DNA of 64,000 nucleotides from Komagataeibacter sp. FNDCF1 (GTDB taxonomy: Bacteria; Pseudomonadota; Alphaproteobacteria; Acetobacterales; Acetobacteraceae): positions 561,001 through 625,000 of the forward strand of contig NZ_JAIWOT010000001.1 of NCBI RefSeq assembly GCF_021295335.1. Reading direction: 5' to 3'. The notes under the pieces were generated by a model. It searched no databases. It saw only the letters and a list, made by a program, of their open reading frames with translations, and was not told the origin of the DNA. This document shows, piece after piece, positions 62,154-64,000 of the stretch; within the stretch, counting starts at the first letter, position 1; each line of letters begins with the position of its first letter. A program made the translations under genes and the position numbers.

Positions 62154-63610
62154 TGCGGGACACGCTGCGCCTGCGGATGGGCTGGCTTCATGCCTGGGTC
62201 GGGTTCATGGCGGGAATACTCCTGCTGGTGGTCTTCGCGGGCGGGACGCTTGCGGTATTCGATACGGAAATAACCCGCTGGATGCAGCCGGAAAACCTGC
62301 GCCTGCCCGGCAATACGCAGCCCACGCCCACAGCGCTGGAAGCCGCGCGCCATGATCTGGAAGCCCTGCGCGCCGGGGGCGAGTTTCCTTTCCTGTCCCT
62401 GCCTTCCGCACGTGATCCGATGCTCCGGCTGCTGCATTACGATGGGCATGAATTCATCGGTCCGGCGCTTGACCCGCTGGACGGGCAGGCCGTGGCGGTA
62501 AGGCAGACGGTTGGCGGACAGCTGTTCTACAACCTTCATTTCACCTTATGGCTGGGTCACGACTGGGGGCGCCGGGTGGTTGACGGGCTTGGTCTGGCCA
62601 TGATCGTGGCCACGCTGTCCGGCGTGATCATCCATCTGCGCGCATTGCTGCCCGACCTTGTAGTGTTCCGGCCATTTGCGTCGCGCGCACGGGCGTGGCT
62701 GGACGTGCATGTCGTGATCGGTGTTTTCTTCCTGCCGTTCATCGTGGGCATGGCCTATACAGGGGTTGTCATCCATTCGGCGGCAATCCTGCCTGATGGC
62801 GCACCTGCCCATCGGCGCCCTCCCGCCGCGCGGGCCGATGTGAAGGCAGCGGTGGCCCTGCCGCCCCTGGCCCCCATCCTGAACCGTGCGGCGCAGGAAT
62901 TCGGAACCGGGCAGACAGGCTTTTTCCTGTTTAACCCCAATTATATCAGTGCTGCCCGTTCCGATGGCGCGGGTTTTCGCCTGACCCGGGACGAGGCGGA
63001 ATTCCGTTATGACGACGGGATGTTCCTGCGCACCCTCCGCCATGATCGCGCTATGGAAATCGTGGCCCAGGGGATCAGGGGATTTCATTATGCCCGATGG
63101 ACCCCGCCGGGATTGCGGTGGCTCTATTTCCTGTCGGGGCTTGGCGGAACTGTGCTCATTGCAAGCGGTCTCGTTCTTTTCCTGATGCGCCATCGCCGCC
63201 GGCATGGGGATACAATCGGCTTCCGCATGGCGGAAGCCGTGGCGACGGCGGTCATCGTCGGCTTTCCGGTTGCAACGCTCGGGCTGTTCTGGGCCAACAG
63301 GCTGCTGCCTGCAACGCTGCCCACCCGACTGGCGTGGGAGGGTGACATCTTCGTGGGCATCTGGCTGGCCTCCATGTTGCATGCCTGTGCCGAAGCCCTT
63401 GCCCGGCGGCCAGTGGGCGCGTGGCGGTGGCAGTTGCGGGGCGTCGTGCTCCTTGGCATGGCCCTGCCGGTCATGGACATCCTGACACGTCCCGGTTGGG
63501 CAGGCGTGTTGGGCAACAATGTTTTTTGCGCCGTGGATGGCTGTGCACTCGGGGTTGGTGCCGCTGCCATGATCATAAGCCGGCGTCTGGCCCCGCGTTG
63601 CCCCGCATGA
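62150..63610 (+). CDS. PepSY-associated transmembrane protein (PiuB-like)
   Basis: A 486-residue inner-membrane protein of the PepSY_TM family: helix 1 in LHAWVGFMAGILLLVVFAGG (near residues 13-32), the YNLHFTLWLGHDWGRRVVDGLG segment near 123-144 with histidines at the membrane face, DVHVVIGVFFLPFIVGMAYTG near 186, and four more helices in the C-terminal third. Such proteins are thought to reduce or release iron from siderophores. ATGA overlaps link it to the genes on both sides. The Fur box upstream supports iron control. Confidence 0.88.
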   Translation: MMRDTLRLRMGWLHAWVGFMAGILLLVVFAGGTLAVFDTEITRWMQPENLRLPGNTQPTPTALEAARHDLEALRAGGEFPFLSLPSARDPMLRLLHYDGHEFIGPALDPLDGQAVAVRQTVGGQLFYNLHFTLWLGHDWGRRVVDGLGLAMIVATLSGVIIHLRALLPDLVVFRPFASRARAWLDVHVVIGVFFLPFIVGMAYTGVVIHSAAILPDGAPAHRRPPAARADVKAAVALPPLAPILNRAAQEFGTGQTGFFLFNPNYISAARSDGAGFRLTRDEAEFRYDDGMFLRTLRHDRAMEIVAQGIRGFHYARWTPPGLRWLYFLSGLGGTVLIASGLVLFLMRHRRRHGDTIGFRMAEAVATAVIVGFPVATLGLFWANRLLPATLPTRLAWEGDIFVGIWLASMLHACAEALARRPVGAWRWQLRGVVLLGMALPVMDILTRPGWAGVLGNNVFCAVDGCALGVGAAAMIISRRLAPRCPA

Positions 63611-63912
63611 GAGGGGTCATGTCCGTCCTTTTCATGGATGCCGCACCATTCTGGGCCTTTGCCTCATGGGTCATGGCGCTGTGTGCTCATGCGCTGCGCC
63701 AGCCCAGGATCCGTCGACTGATCGGGCATGATGACGGGAGCGGTGGCGGGGCTGGCATGATCACGCTGCTCCTGCTGCCTGCACCGCTGGCGGGACTTGC
63801 GCTGTGTGTTGCGGCCGATGCGGCGATCGGTGTGCTGTACTGGTTTGGCACGCTTTCCCTTGCAGGGGTCGTGACGGCGCTGGGGCTGGCCTTCATCCAG
63901 GTACGGCGCTGA
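63607..63912 (+). CDS. DUF3325-type small membrane protein
   Basis: A 101-residue protein with three hydrophobic helices (near 10-28, 50-65 and 72-93). It overlaps the PepSY stop by 4 bases (ATGA) and completes the small-membrane-protein / PepSY / DUF3325 trio seen in iron-uptake clusters. The function is not established. A G+C-rich hairpin follows its stop. Confidence 0.72.
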   Translation: MRGVMSVLFMDAAPFWAFASWVMALCAHALRQPRIRRLIGHDDGSGGGAGMITLLLLPAPLAGLALCVAADAAIGVLYWFGTLSLAGVVTALGLAFIQVRR

Positions 63913-63918
63913 AGCCTG

Positions 63919-63943
63919 CCGGCATGCCCACGCGGCGTGCCGG
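63919..63943 (+). terminator. Hairpin after the PepSY operon
   Basis: CCGGCATGCC / GGCGTGCCGG forms a 10-base stem with one G-T pair and a 5-base loop, starting 6 bases after the stop at 63912. No T-tract follows. Confidence 0.45.
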
Positions 63944-64000
63944 TCACGAGCGCCCGGTGCATTGCATGCAAAGGAATCAGCATCATCCATGGCCTGCCGT

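Overview
The window reads as chromosomal DNA of an acetic acid bacterium (Acetobacteraceae, Komagataeibacter/Gluconacetobacter-like). This is inferred from the high G+C, a squalene-hopene cyclase, a GlgE/TreS-maltokinase/GlgX alpha-glucan block, alphaproteobacterial-type Fur boxes and general protein character. It was not tested by any search. Genes are dense and on both strands. I saw no tRNA, rRNA, CRISPR array or prophage. The one intact mobile element is an IS630-type insertion at 4313-5470.

Layout. 1-3.7 kb (minus): iron-uptake operon of a Fiu-type TonB receptor, a Sel1-repeat protein, a DUF4405 membrane protein and the start of a PiuC/YbiX hydroxylase, with a Fur box on its promoter. 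4.3-5.5 kb: IS630 element lying right after the stop codon of a phosphomannomutase-type gene (5.5-6.9 kb). 7.3-14.7 kb: assorted genes, including a beta-hydroxyacid dehydrogenase, a YahK-type aldehyde reductase, an LpxO-like hydroxylase, a DUF2252 gene broken by an in-frame amber codon, an F420-type NADP oxidoreductase, DUF1810 and small hypothetical ORFs. 14.9-23.7 kb: glgX (+) facing treS-maltokinase and glgE (-), the maltose-1-phosphate route between trehalose and alpha-glucan.

23.9-28.6 kb: a compact set of sugar oxidoreductase, acyl-CoA-dehydrogenase-like protein, PIG-L deacetylase and NodS-like methyltransferase, with a convergent family 2 glycosyltransferase. It looks like an uncharacterised pathway that modifies an amino sugar or glycolipid. 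28.9-37.6 kb: an AcpA-type phosphoesterase, then a nucleoside/pyrimidine block (nucleoside hydrolase, NCS1 permease, carbamoylase-type amidohydrolase, CNT transporter, TetR regulator). In its middle is what appears to be the truncated 5' end of a dihydropyrimidine dehydrogenase gene. 37.7-45.9 kb: squalene-hopene cyclase, then a tripartite EmrAB/NodT-type efflux system, a pirin-like protein and an O-methyltransferase.

46.2-50.4 kb: tannase-family esterase, DUF3500 protein, EF-hand protein, Cu/Zn superoxide dismutase. 50.5-57.2 kb: anhydro-MurNAc kinase, MurNAc-6-P etherase, a beta-lactamase-fold lipoprotein and two sugar-type transporters, apparently for peptidoglycan fragment use. 57.3-61.5 kb: putA with a divergent Lrp-type regulator. 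61.9-63.9 kb: a second iron-linked operon (small membrane protein, PepSY protein, DUF3325 protein) with a Fur box almost identical to the one at 3.77 kb. Start codons were chosen from visible Shine-Dalgarno sequences and family lengths. Functions are assigned by motif and family recognition only.
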